DNA from: Gigaspora rosea
Lineage: Eukaryota > Glomeromycota > Glomeromycetes > Diversisporales > Gigasporaceae
NCBI GenBank assembly: GCA_003550325.1
Contig: QKWP01000219.1
Span: 106,554-170,553, forward strand
Length of the DNA: 64,000 nt
Reading direction: 5' to 3'
Positions 47,133 through 59,188 of the stretch are shown in pieces; positions within the stretch are counted from its first letter, which is position 1, and each line of letters starts with the position of its first letter. A program made the position numbers and the translations under genes. The notes under the pieces are model-generated. The model saw nothing but the letters and a program-made list of their open reading frames with translations, was not told where the DNA came from and did no database searches.

Positions 47133-48649
47133 TTAATTCTTTTTTTGAATTTGGAATACTTCATATTCTGATACTGAAAACGAATCTTTTGTATTTCTAA
47201 TTGCTATTTCATATGCATAATGACTACAATAAGTTACATTTTGATCAAGCATACAAAGATCACCTTCAGCACAAAATGCACCAAAACATGGACCATAGCA
47301 AGAATTATTATAAATTGCGTATTTAGTATTTTTTACACGACTTAAAATAGAGGAAAGAATAGAGCCATTTTTCAAAGAAAAAATAAAGCTATCATTGCAT
47401 TTTGTCCAGCTACCAACTGATTTATCCCATTTTATAGGATTATAACCACCAAGAATTTCATCAGTATCTTTAACCTTCATTACCACAATAGTATTTTCTT
47501 GCTTGTCACATAGTTTCCATAATGTAGTAGCAGTAAAGTCATCTCTAGTTCCACGAAGAAGTAATTTAAATTCATACGGATTATCTTCTATTGAATATGG
47601 ATTAGCTTTTTTATCAATCCATGATGCAATTTCTGCTGCATATTCTTCATTAATAACTGTTGAAAATGGTTCCATCGCACGTGTTGGCAATGTGGGTTTC
47701 AAAGTTATTCGAGGTGGAAGAATTTTTGATGAAATTTCACGATTTGGATTGGTAATTCTTTTCATTATGTCTTTCCAAAGATCTTTTTCTAGGATTGCTT
47801 GATATGGTTCTATTTTATCAACAATATCATCTCCAGGTATTTGAAAATAACGGATATGAGGTAAACAATTTTGTAAAGTAGTTTTTAAAGTTTGAAAATA
47901 TTCACGAGTCAAATCTTCTGGTCCACTTGATGGTAAGTTTGGATTTTGTGCAATACCCCATTTAATTACATAATTCCAAATTTTTAATTCCTCCATTTGT
48001 AAATCATCTCGTTTAATAAGGGATACTAATGCATTTTCTTGAAGTGATGTAAACTCTTCAGAGTCAAAAATCTTAGTTGGATACTTTACCAAAAAATCAT
48101 TACACCATTTTTGCAAATTTTGAAATTGATTATTTTGAAAGCTTTTTTGATAAATTTGTGTAAAATGTAAACGAAGCCAGTGAGATTTTTCTTTAATCAA
48201 GTGCTTTTCAAGGAATGTAGTCAATTCTTCAAGAAGAAACTCATTAGCCATAATTAAAAGATCAAAAATGAATGATGTATCTTGATTTTCTAGTAAAATT
48301 ACTCCTCCGTAAATATATCTTAATTAAATTTATAAATTTTGTAAGATTAATTCTTTTGCATATAATAAATGTTATGATAAATGTGTTATATAACTTACTT
48401 AATAATGACTTCAAATTGTTCAATAGAAGTATGTTTTAAATTAATTGTTTTCATATTACTATTATCTTTGCAGGTTTTTGCTAATTCATTACGAAAATAC
48501 AAAGATCTATATCTTAAAATATTTGAATGTGCTTGAAATATCTTTGCATTGGATGATTCTCCTATTTTAATAATTACATTGAAAACTTCTTTATCATCAA
48601 GAAGTTCAAGATAGTTATTTGAAAGTTTTTCAAAGAATTTCTCCCCCAT
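47133..48649 (-). CDS. BTB-BACK-TLDc domain protein, copy D (intact)
   Basis: Two exons, 48399-48649 and 47133-48318, joined over an 80-bp intron (GTAAGT...AAG, 48319-48398), give an open frame of 478 residues. The start is the ATG at 48647-48649 (MGEKFFEKLSNNYLEL), matching the family start; an upstream in-frame ATG is not conserved. BTB spans about residues 1-110 (KEVFNVIIKIG, ILRYRSLYFRNEL, YIYGGVILLE). A helical BACK-like region follows at about 115-250. TLDc is at about 300-478 (LLRGTRDDF, ILGGYNP, SFIFSLKNG, YEVFQIQKKN). By analogy BTB would mediate oligomerisation or CUL3 binding and TLDc a protein contact; the substrate is unknown. It is probably cytosolic or nuclear: no signal peptide or membrane span. 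The only one of four copies without lesions and without the intronic MITE. Confidence 0.92.
48357..48373. other. Empty target site of the intronic MITE
   Basis: GC-ATATAATAAA-TGTTATG in the intron of copy D is the uninterrupted form of the site that holds the ~300-bp MITE in copies A, B and C. Confidence 0.8.
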
Positions 48650-48665
48650 TTCGTTCAAATATATA

Positions 48666-48695
48666 GTATGTACGTACGTAATGTACGTACAGTAC
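48666..48695 (-). promoter_or_regulatory. GTAC-repeat tract upstream of BTB copy D start
   Basis: TATGTACGTACGTAA and TGTACGTACAGTACG lie 17-46 bp upstream of the ATG; the longest version of the tract found before every copy. Confidence 0.3.
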
Positions 48696-48960
48696 GAAAT
48701 TGATTTTATAAATAGGAAACGGTTGCACAAATGGTTACATGACACAGCATGCGAATGCAGCTAAATATCACATGATACGTAGGAATAAACTTAATAGATG
48801 ATACGCACGAACGAGCTTAATTAAAACTTTGAAAATTACTCGAAATATTTCGGATGTGTTCCATTAATCAGCCGTTAGCCAGACACTTAGCCGATAGCAT
48901 GTGGCTTAAATCACTATTATTTTGAAAATGATCATTTTAAGCTGCTTTTAATTACGTATT

Positions 48961-51338
48961 ATCAAAGTTATAGAAGATATAAATTTCTAGATAAAGTTTT
49001 GTGATCCTTGTATTAGTTTTTGATCATCTGAATTCCATAATAAAACAAAACGGGTCAAACGGGTAACCGTGACCCTTTTTTTTTTTTATTCTTATAATTT
49101 AGATAACTCAAAAATAATAGAAAACCCTGAGAAAATTTTTGATTACTTATTTAGAATTATTATTTTTCTGTAAATTTTATTATTAATTAACGACCAGAAT
49201 CTTGAAAAACTTGACCAAATATGGTATGCAAAACCAGGTCAACTGATTTAGAATCTTACATGAGAATACATCACTGGAATAGGATACATACAGATCTTAC
49301 AGTGGTAGAAGAGCACAATTTTCTAAACAAGTCTTTATTGATTATAACATTACGAATGTATAAAAGCACGTGAAGCGAAATTCGAAAGATTATAATCAAA
49401 TTCATTTAGTGACATATGCACGTAATTTTTTGTTTTTTCCTATTTAATTATTCTTATTTTATTATACTGTCTTTTGCATAACTCTTTGTTTCCTTCTTTT
49501 TATTTGCCAATTGCAGCTCGGTAATTAGACCAATTAAGAATTACATCAACAAATTGCTTTATTTGATTAGTGTACAAATGGGTTGCAATACAGTATCTGC
49601 GCAGATGTTGGAGATAAACTGGGAAAAGGGTATGAGGATTTCTACAGAATTGAAAAAATCATATGCATAATATAGTGGAATCACTTTGTCTTTTATAATG
49701 CATGTGGTATAATTCGTTCAATAAGTCTAGGTTCGTTAAGAAGTTCTCGGAGTTATTAGATGCGGAGTCTCTTTTTTACTGTATACTGTTTTTGTTAATT
49801 TTTATTCAGCTGTCTAAAATTATTAATTAGTTTAAATTTTAAACTTTCCAATATTTTATATAACTGAGTTAATTGTATAATGTAACTTTTGAATTATATA
49901 TAAATTATCGTGATTTTGAATTACGTTACCAAATTTTTTTTTTTACTTATCAAGTTTATTAAAATTAGTATCAAAATTAGTTACTATAAAAAATTTTTTC
50001 GATTGTCAAAATCTCAATCATCTGAATATTGATAATACAGTATAGTTTATAGCACTGCATCAAAAATCTAAGGATAGTTTTTAAGGACAGTGAAATTTGT
50101 ATAATAATTAATTATTAGCAGTTAATTTTTAAAATTCATATGCAGAAACAATGACCCAACGTAAAATTCGCATTGAAACTGCTGATTTTTTATGTGTCAT
50201 ACATGTAATCCGTAGTTTTTTTGAGTTTTTATTACAGGATTATGTTTACAAAATTACAAAGTATTTTCCATATTGTAGTTCGGTCAAAAATTGATTGCTT
50301 TATTCGATATATAATTTGCAATTTTGTATTTATCTTTCATTTTAATTTAAAGATTGGTTTAATATTAAATTATTATCTGAAATTATTTCTAGTTATTTTT
50401 TCATGTGTTACGATATAAATATGTTTATTCAAACTAAAACTCAGTCGATTACTTCCTACGAATCATGTTCATAAATTGCCGTGATAATGTATACTGATTA
50501 GTAGTAAGGCAATTCAAATACTGTATTCGTGTTAATTTATTTTCTTTATATAAAATTTTTAAATTATTTTTTATCATTTGTAGTCAAAATTAAACCTCTA
50601 TTACGCTCTAAGCCATAAGGCTATTGCATTGAATCTTCGTTTAACATTATTCCACTCTCAATTTTCTGAGACCTTTTAAATTAAACAAATGGAGAAATTG
50701 ATCGATATAATGGTCGGTACCAAAATTTTTAACCATATCTATTATAGTTATAGTCTATAAATTTTATAAATTTTATAAGAATTTACAGTAGATTAAATAG
50801 AAATTATGACAGCTTTAACACAAATAACACATAGTTAGCTAATACAATAAAGTTAGGGCTGGTGTTAGGGTGAAAATTATAAGACTTAAAAAAAATAATT
50901 GAGTTGAACATAAAGAATCTTTAAATAAAGGATCTTCGAATCATCTAGTAAGGCCATACAAAATTAATTTCTTGGATTTCATAACCCGGCCGGGTCTAAA
51001 AATCAAGAATCTAAATTTCAATTTTTTTAAAAAAATTAGCCAATAGAAATATACAGCAATTACTGTTGCAAATCCGGCGTGAGGCATAAAAATTTATGAC
51101 AATTACTATTTTAACGTCATAAATTTAATTCAGAGTTAACGGTCAATTAACATCAATTGTGCGCTTTAATATTTTAATATAATATATTAGTGCCTTTGAT
51201 TGGTTGTGCACCAGGCTCATCATGCACAATTAGATCAAATCATGCTTACTTTTATTGTTATGATTTAAAATACGTTAACATGTGCAAGTCATGTGCAGCA
51301 TGTGCATCATGAACATCGTGTATGATACGCACGATCAG
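48961..51338. other. Gene-free AT-rich region
   Basis: No supported ORF. GC-rich scraps AACGGGTCAAACGGGTAACC (49050) and AACCCGGCCGGGTC (50984) look like ends of old elements. Confidence 0.4.
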
Positions 51339-51428
51339 CACGGAATGGCTCAAAATGTTCAAAATGTGCGATATTTTTAAGAGTTAGGCAACGGAATGGC
51401 TCAAAATATTCAAAATGTGCGATATTTT
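51339..51428. repeat. Short direct duplication
   Basis: ACGGAATGGCTCAAAAT followed by TTCAAAATGTGCGATATTTT occurs twice, 51 bp apart. Confidence 0.8.
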
Positions 51429-51764
51429 AACATTAATTGATTAAGCAGGCTAAATAGGTTTTGTAACATCGATTTAGTTAATACTTTAGGCCTCGACTGC
51501 CAATATGAAGTGACAACTACCGGTAATAAATTTATTTTTGAGTTTACATACCTGCGCTGCACCACACGTGCTTGGAAAATTTTAATGCAGATTAACCAGA
51601 TCTTAACCACATACTATAGTAACAGAATTTATCACCGAAACAATTCATAGTAGAAACTATTTGCAACAAACTAACTTTAACATATTGTGGTCACCAAATA
51701 ACGAATAAGTTGTAGCAAATTTTTTTATGTACTAATACTAATTCAACCATCAAATATAGCTATT

Positions 51765-51987
51765 CAATAAAAAAGAGAGAAATCTATTTTTAAATCCAGT
51801 TAAAAGTTTTAAAAAAACCATGCTAAGTCATGTTTTTACATCTTTACTAGCAGAATTAATCGAACTCAAAAGGTTCTGAGTAGAGACTGCAATGATCATT
51901 GTTGTGATCAAAAATATAAAAACGTGACTTAACGTGGCTTTTTTAAAAACCTATGGACCTAAAATTATATTTCTCTTTTTTCTATTG
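51765..51987. mobile_element. Palindromic MITE, ~223 bp
   Basis: Ends CAATAAAAAAGAGAGAAAT and (inverted) CAATAGAAAAAAGAGAAAT; arms continue through AAAAAACCATGCTAAGTCAT / TGACTTAACGTGGCTTTTTT. Confidence 0.7.
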
Positions 51988-53181
51988 AAAAAGTTTTATA
52001 ACAGAATTTTTTGCATTAAATGATGATGATAATTCTAATGCAATTAGCTTCACCTTAACTATATACATTGGTATTCAAATTTAATTTCATATTTTGTATA
52101 CTACAATAGATTATAAATCTGTAATCGAATTTTTAATGATAATAATATTTAAAAAAAAAAAAAAAACAAATAAGATGGGTTGCATGAATTGCAACTTATT
52201 ACACTAGTTTTTAGATTATTGCCTAAATTCAGAAGGTCATATCAAGGCCAAGTTTAATTAATGTCTTACCACCATTAGAACCATAAAGATCCAAAGAATA
52301 TATTTACTTAGTTATATAAAGGAGATTAGCTTAGTTCAAAAGCCTTGTGGATCACTTTTTTAGAATTTTATTGCTAAAAAAAAATTTTTTTAAAAAAAAA
52401 ATAAAAATCCGGGTGGTCGGGTCAAAATTTTTATTTGATTTTTATGAAAACCAAGAAATTAACTTTGTGAAGTCTAATGTCCAACCTTTGTTATTATTGA
52501 TGAATATGCTTGGGTAAACCAATTATTTAGCTAAAACATGAGGATTGCTATCATCTATAACAATTTCATCCAAAATTTTTATTTACACTAATGTATTTAC
52601 CACAATGTAGTAACAAATATTGTTGCTATAGACCTACCTACATTAAATTCTATTGATACACAAAAATTAATATATATCGCATAGCTCACTGCATTTGCCC
52701 GACGCATTTCTTGTTATTCTAATAATCATAGTAGGTTGTAAGGTTGAATTAGTTTGCATTGGAATTATTATGGTTTCTCATGTGTTATTTAAAAATTCTA
52801 TTACAAACCTTAATATTCTGGCAATATACAGAAAAAATTCTTATACAAAAACTTACGTTATTCTAATAATCAGTTAGGGTTGAGTTAGTTCTCTTTGGAA
52901 TTATTTTTATAAATAAAAACTAACTTTTTGTATTGTACCAAGAGCTACTATTAATAAATGCACAGGATCTTTAAAATGCAATATTTATGTTAAAATTCAT
53001 CTAAGAGTCCGTTTCTTACATATTTAATAAACCTCTAACATTAGCCTTAATGTCGTGTAAATACTGAAAAACACATGGATACATTATTTATATAATAATC
53101 AATATTTTTGACCAATGAATAAGCACAATTTAATTCATATATCGTTTATAGTCAAAATTGGCAGCCTGTTAAATTTGAAAT
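51988..53181. other. Gene-free AT-rich region
   Basis: Contains a diverged direct repeat (TTATTCTAATAATCA...GGTTG...AATTAGTT at 52714-52775 and 52857-52905). No ORF with protein character. Confidence 0.4.
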
Positions 53182-53200
53182 CCCGTGGCTTTGCCACGGG
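53182..53200. repeat. Perfect GC-rich hairpin
   Basis: CCCGTGGC-TTT-GCCACGGG, an 8-bp stem with a 3-nt loop in AT-rich surroundings. Same architecture as 61093-61109. No CTRR motif follows on either strand, so a Helitron end is not supported here. Confidence 0.7.
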
Positions 53201-53524
53201 TAATATTTAAAAAATCAAGTTTATATAAGATCCCAGACTACAAGCAGCGGTTAAAGGTATGGATAAATATAATAAATGCTTTTGCAAACTTTAAGTTACA
53301 AGTTAATAATACCTAGTATAATATAAATGCAAGAGTAATATTTAAGATAAAATTCGAGATTCAAGAAAATAATATCGATTATTCCGAATTATTAACTACA
53401 AGTTTAACCATTATTTCGTGATATTGCTACATAGTCATATATATCTTTTTGATACGACTTCGATGAAACATTCACTTTTGTTCTTTTGCATTGATTTGGC
53501 GTTAGGTATTGGCTTGTCCTAATA

Positions 53525-54802
53525 TTAACCACGTGGTCTTAGAACAGGAACAATTTTAATATTCCAACTTGAATTAACTGCACTGATAATTGTTTCTAAT
53601 GACTGACCAGCGGCAATATTAATACTTTGTGCAGCATGTATACCAGCTAAACTCACTGAACGCAAGTTATTTGGCGCATCAAAAGAAATCACAGATCCAC
53701 CACTATCACCATCTTTTGCTAGCATGTCTGTAATAATTAAATTCCTTGTAAATCCTTCCTCATCTCCAAAAATTCCATTGAACCCTTTTATATATCCACA
53801 AGTAAAATGCGTAGTATGACCAGACTTACATAAATGAATACCATGGCCGGATGCATGTAGACCATCATTTATAAATAAAATTGGATATTGTGCAAAATCA
53901 CTATTCCTTACTTCAAAACTTGGGATGACGTTTTTTCTCTTAACTTTGATTAAAGCATAATCGAATGTATTTACACTAAATACTACCGGTGTTCCAATTA
54001 TAATTTTTCTAGATTCTGGTGGTGGCGCATTATTCTCCCATGGCCAAGGATAAAATTCATTTAAACCAAGTCTACTATCGATACCGTGCCCTGTGGTTAT
54101 AATGTATGTATTCTTTGTATTTATTGCATCTCTTGCCCAAAAACCGACTGAACATCCATATGATTCCGGGCCATGATTAAAAATCCCTTCTCCACCAGGA
54201 ATTATAACAGAAATTTTCCTAACATCTCTTGGTGATTTTATAGTTTGTTGTGCAAGTGAATAAGGTGGTTCTTCTGCATAAATGATGTGCGGGTGAAATG
54301 GTTCAGTTTCGTTTATAAACTTTTCATTAATGGTATTATTTTTATATTCAAAAAATAAAATAATATTATTAATTTCTATATTAATGTAAAAAAAAATGTT
54401 TATTGGACGAATATTTAAAGCTATTTGAGTTATTTGTTCAAAATTTTTTCTCAATTGAGCTGTTGAAATGGTTGCATTTCCAGGATGAAAAAAGTTCCTA
54501 TGTGGATTTATCTCAGGTAAAGATATTAGATCATTGAATTTAGAAAGGTTTAAAGTCATGACAACTATACTTTCATTCATTAAATTTATATAACTTCCCG
54601 CAAAGTTTGTAATATAATCGTCCTGTTCTAATATTTGACTTAAGATTTTATCCAGTTCAGTCAAATTCCTTTCTAGTTCCAATAATCTTGGTATTTCACT
54701 ATCATTTACTTTCCATAGTCGTGCTAAAGGATGTTCCTGAGCATGACCAAAATAACTTTGTAATGATAATAATAAAATTAGAACAAAGCAAATGTTTTTC
54801 AT
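53525..54802 (-). CDS. Secreted streptogrisin/alpha-lytic-like serine protease (S1 family)
   Basis: Single-exon gene of 425 residues. A signal peptide is at about 1-22 (MKNICFVLILLLSLQSYFGH...), followed by a ~175-residue N-terminal pro-region with several N-glycosylation sequons (NLT, NES, NLS, NAT, NNT, NET). The chymotrypsin-fold domain starts near 195. The catalytic triad is visible: His239 in TTGHGID, Asp281 in NTFDYALI, Ser367 in DGDSGGSV. Cys325 and Cys335 frame the CKSGHTTHFTCG loop typical of streptogrisins. The usual Cys after the catalytic His is Gly240, leaving Cys217 unpaired. Expected role: an extracellular endopeptidase made as a zymogen, either nutritional or effector-like. 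The start is the only ATG giving a signal peptide. No introns or lesions were seen; neighbours are repeats. Confidence 0.93.
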   Translation of the reverse strand: MKNICFVLILLLSLQSYFGHAQEHPLARLWKVNDSEIPRLLELERNLTELDKILSQILEQDDYITNFAGSYINLMNESIVVMTLNLSKFNDLISLPEINPHRNFFHPGNATISTAQLRKNFEQITQIALNIRPINIFFYINIEINNIILFFEYKNNTINEKFINETEPFHPHIIYAEEPPYSLAQQTIKSPRDVRKISVIIPGGEGIFNHGPESYGCSVGFWARDAINTKNTYIITTGHGIDSRLGLNEFYPWPWENNAPPPESRKIIIGTPVVFSVNTFDYALIKVKRKNVIPSFEVRNSDFAQYPILFINDGLHASGHGIHLCKSGHTTHFTCGYIKGFNGIFGDEEGFTRNLIITDMLAKDGDSGGSVISFDAPNNLRSVSLAGIHAAQSINIAAGQSLETIISAVNSSWNIKIVPVLRPRG

Positions 54803-56572
54803 TACGACTTTAATAATAATATACTAAATATCGAAAATACAGATAAAGTGGTTGTTTATGTGATACCAATACTCATTACAGGGTAAAATTTAATAAAACA
54901 TAAATTTTAGTGTCATTTTAAACGTTTTTTATACTGTAAACACGCATCAGTGCCGATGATTTTCTGTTGTGAGATTTAATTTTTTAAAATAAATAATATC
55001 ATCACAGAAAATAATAGGACTTGCCTACATAAGTGTATCCTCTATAATTAATGTAATTTATGTAGATTACTCTCAATAAATACACGCCTTGCAAATGCAC
55101 TTTTTCCCAATAATGTGAAAACTGACTGCATAAATATTAATATTTAAGCGGAAAATCCATAATTTCATACAAATTTATTAGACTTTTTTATACCCAAATC
55201 GGATTATCGTCGTCATTAGAATAAATGGCTTGTTTAAGAAATAATCACCATATATAAGAAGTAATGTTATCAATTGAACTACTATTTTAAGCTCGATACC
55301 ACTTTAGCATCTAAGGTTTTAATTTATATAGTTTATCAATATTTAGATTTAATGATATGCAATTGCGAAAGAGCACTCTGTTAGCTGTACTGACATATGA
55401 AAATAGAGTGTGTCACCTGCAGATAGAGTAATCTAATTTGTTAAAAAATTTATGCTCTTGTCAGATCAAATCTTTATACCAACCAGATATCCGTAATTGT
55501 GATTAAAACGGATCATTCCAAATCTTCAGAAATTAGTTTATAGTATAAACTAACTTGACTTTATCACATACCACAGTCGTCAGAATAGCGGGTAAGTTTT
55601 GTAATAATTTTTTATAGTAACTTAGAGTATAAATCATGATAATTACTGTACAATATTAACACATTTTTAATTACTATGTATACTGAATTAGATTACGTTT
55701 TATAACGATAACTTATGATAGGATTCACGAAAATTCTAATGCAGACTAACTCAATCTTAACCATTTACCGTAGTAATAGAAACAAGCACCTCTTAGATCA
55801 TAGTCACGGGTGCATCGCGAAGACATTTTTACATAAAGCTATGTAGAAATTTTACATAAATTATATTTAAAAATTATATATAGATCTATAAACCCAATGT
55901 AGACTTAATAGATATAATTTATACATAAATATAAATAATATTTATTTAACAGTTACGTATCTAAAATTTAAGATATAAAAAGGTGTTAAGCAACCAAATA
56001 AGTAAAATGTTAGAATAAATAAAATTATAATTAGAGATAGGGTTGGTTAGAATTAGAGTTGGAGTTAGGGTAAAATTACGAGAGGAGCATTTTTAATTAG
56101 AAACACAATTGGGGTTACCTTATTAAAAAATTGAGATATTGACTATTTCTTTCCTTAAAATTTTACATAAAAATTTATTTAAATTTTATAATACATAAAG
56201 GTTATATAATTATATATGTAAAATTTACTAATATATAAAATTTTTATTGAAATTTTACGATATACAAAAGCTATATGTGGACTGGTGCAAAAATGTATAT
56301 ACACAACAACTAAAAATTTACATAGTCTATAACTTATATAAAGGTTTTTATATATAAGCTATCTATTTACAATTTTTTTATACCAAACAAAGTAGATTTT
56401 GAGCTATATTTTACTATATTTTTTATTATTATTTTATAGACATTTTATTGAATAATAATTTTTTAAAAGATCAATATATTCTCAAAAAAATACATTCTTT
56501 TCAGAAAAAAATCATTTTCGCCACCAATATGCATCTAAAAAGGTTTGTATGAAGCAAGTACACTACTATATA
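54803..56572. other. Upstream of the protease; gene-free
   Basis: AT-rich. 55735-55790 resembles 51573-51630 (AATGCAGA...TCTTAACCA), an old dispersed repeat. A solo terminus GGACTGGTGCAAAAATGTAT at 56279 matches the TIR of the 62384-63336 element. Confidence 0.45.
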
Positions 56573-56783
56573 TATGCTGAATATACAGTTAAAATTCTAG
56601 CTTAACTGAATTAGTAGTTGTTAAGAAATGACTTTAAATTTTATTATTAATTTACTATGTTTTTACAAAATTACTATAGTAAATTTCGCTCAATTTTTAT
56701 ATTATATAGTAAATAATAAAAAAAATTTTAAAAATTTATATTTCAATAACTACTAATCCAATTAAACTATATATTTAGCATAA
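56573..56783. mobile_element. Palindromic MITE, ~211 bp
   Basis: Ends TATGCTGAATATACAGTT and (inverted) TATGCTAAATATATAGTT; inner arms pair TTAGTAGTTGTTAAG with ATAACTACTAATCC. Confidence 0.7.
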
Positions 56784-57831
56784 TCTATACAAGGAACGGA
56801 GTTTCCGTAAGTGAAAACGGAGAGTATGGTTTACCAAAATGTCAAGGATGTTCATCCACAAAATATTGCATTTGGTTGGTTGCCACAGTTGGCTATGATT
56901 TCTAAATAGTAAACTCGGATGATTTGGGGTTTGCTTTTAATTGAAGAAGCTATTTATTTAAAGTGTTACCATTGCGATTAAATAGTAGTAAATTTTAGTT
57001 GTTTAGCTGCTGTGTGCTAACATTTTTGCATTTAATGATTGGTATGATGAAAAGTTTGACCAGCGTAAGCGTAGCCAATGCGTGACCATGTTACATTTTG
57101 CGCAATCATTTGTTAATTAGCGATTGATGCTTCTATTGCATTAACGTGTATTATACTGTGATTACATTAATGTAGCGAAAAGTTTATTATACCATTCTAA
57201 TTCAATCAATCTTTCTGTTTATAATAATAAAGCAATCAACGTTTTTATTTAATTTATGGTTACTAAGACATTTTTTAATGTCGTACATCTGCAAAATCTC
57301 ATAACTAAATGGACAATAGTGTTTCGATCCTATTTTTTAAGGGCTATCCGGATTAAATTCGGATGATAATCCTAATCTGGATTCAATTATTGAATCCGGA
57401 TTCTATATGAGTACAAAGTGCCATCACTTTACGAATTTGGCTACAAATGCTAATAGGAAGCTGTTTTATTTGAAATATACCAAATTTGTATTGTTTGTTA
57501 CAAATATCTAACAAAATGAAATACCAATTTCGAATTTAATAAATTAAAGAAACGTGTCAGGCAAATTATGAGAAATATAATTGGTTTTTGTGTATCAAAA
57601 GATTAAGTGTAGGAAGCTCTATGCAAATTAATGTAAGTTGTTTTTAGTTGTTTCTAGTGATTTGACCCAGGTGGGTGTCACCCGGATATCCGATAATTTT
57701 TCGGATAAACGCTATCCTGATTGGAACTCAAGATTGGTTAATCAGGAAAAATCATTTAAAATCTGTCTTATTAGAATTTTATATGTTACCTCATATAGAT
57801 TTGGTTTTCATAGTGTATCGAACACCCCAAT
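56784..57831. other. No gene; ATCCGGAT-rich patches
   Basis: Clusters of ATCCGGAT-like words at 57345-57400 and 57676-57750 may be the two ends of another GC-rich nonautonomous element, but no terminal repeat or target duplication was resolved. The frames at 57638-57880 lack protein character. Confidence 0.4.
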
Positions 57832-57844
57832 GCAGTATGATTTT

Positions 57845-58378
57845 TTTTTTTTTATCCTGAAGGTCCTTAGGCACCTTTGAATCTGTCACATCTTTCAGGC
57901 CAGAGTTATCATTTTAGACGGAGATCAGCGGTTTACTAATCCCTAGGTAGTGATTACCTGGGGACGTCAAATGACGCGATGGTATATCACCTACTCATGA
58001 GATAACTCATGTTCCATTAAGTCTGTCATATGACAGCCCGGGTCCCTGGCCCCGCGGTGTAGGATCCACAACTTCGGAATCCGCAGTTCCCTAACTTCCC
58101 ATGACCCACAAGCCGGATCATTTGTACAGGTACCTAATTTTATTGTTCTCTAATCGGGCTCTCTCAATGTTAACGTCATTTGTTGACGGATTACGCCTTA
58201 TCTGGTCGTCCCCGACACTGTGGCTATGCCGGTGACTGCATTCTTCCGTATGAATCTACTCTTTATTTTTAAACAGAAGCCCTCTCGAAGATCCTTTCCA
58301 ATCTGTTCCTGGCAGAGTTTTTGCCGCCCGTTGGACTTGAACTCGCGACCTTGTGATTGTGACCCTGGAGTGCTAACC
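57845..58378 (-). mobile_element. tRNA-derived SINE with 13-bp target duplication
   Basis: On the minus strand the head reads GGTTAGCACTCCAGGG (box A-like) and then GAGTTCAAGTCC (box B-like), about 30 nt apart as in a tRNA. A ~450-bp body and an A-run follow (T13 at 57841-57853 on the plus strand). GCAGTATGATTTT flanks both sides (57832-57844, 58379-58391). Transcription would be by RNA polymerase III, and mobilisation would need LINE proteins encoded elsewhere. The tRNA acceptor 5' bases are missing, so the copy is slightly 5'-truncated. Much more GC-rich than its surroundings. Confidence 0.85.
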
Positions 58379-58391
58379 GCAGTATGATTTT

Positions 58392-59188
58392 GAGTTAGTT
58401 CGTACTGGAATTAAAAAATAAAGACTATATTTTAGTACTCCGTTATGCAAGTTATGGATCATTAAGTAAAAATCTTACTAATATCCTTAAATTTAAATGG
58501 GAAGTGGGTATCTGTCTGTAAAATTTTGTTACAAAACTTACCGATTATTGTGGTGATTTATTGTAAAAAAAATTTCTGTACGGATGACCAGAACTGTATA
58601 GTATGGGAAATTACTATGGGTACCGGTATGGTATCGATTAGTATTTTCGCAAATCAATATGGTATGGGTGAGCATATCAATAGTACACCCCAGAATTTTT
58701 AAATTCTGTACCATACTGATCCGGTGTTATAGAATTATAGCTATTGCGAATATCAGTATGGTGGTATGGATGCAACTGATCTGCTAAATCTATATCTTAG
58801 CAGAACAGTATGGTATGATTTGATAAAATCCTCACCATGCCATGCCATACGGGTCTGGTAGCTATACAATGAAATTGACAGGGCGTAGGATCGATTTCCT
58901 GTCACGTGACTTTCCGGCATCAATTGTCTTTTGAGAAAATAATTGAATTAGCTAGGGTTTGGGTTCATGTTGGTGGTTAGAAGGTGCATTATATAGCAAA
59001 ACTGTGCGAGGTAAACTTTTTTATTAGGCCAGAAAGATGATTTGCTAGTATAAAACTTACGATAAATACGATTTTTGTTTGTTTTTGAATTTCTTACACC
59101 TGATCCTGATTTTTAATTGGCTATTTGACGTCGGAATATCACGTGACCAGAAATTGTTCAAGCATTGATTCTTTTATTTTTGATATAT
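58392..59188. other. No gene; GGTATGG-rich element remnant
   Basis: 58600-58876 is full of GGTATGG/CCATACC words on both strands, as in subterminal repeats of hAT-type MITEs. Its right part (58775-58876) recurs inverted at 60943-61050. 58975-59130 resembles the interior of the 35392 MITE. Confidence 0.5.

Larger units (their letters stand above)
45848..48960. repeat. Segmental duplication unit D (carries the intact gene)
   Basis: Order: kinase remnant, pogo-like MITE, 3' flank, intact BTB-BACK-TLDc gene, 5' flank ending in the GAAATATTTCGGATGTG region shared with 7290 and 11950. Confidence 0.75.
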
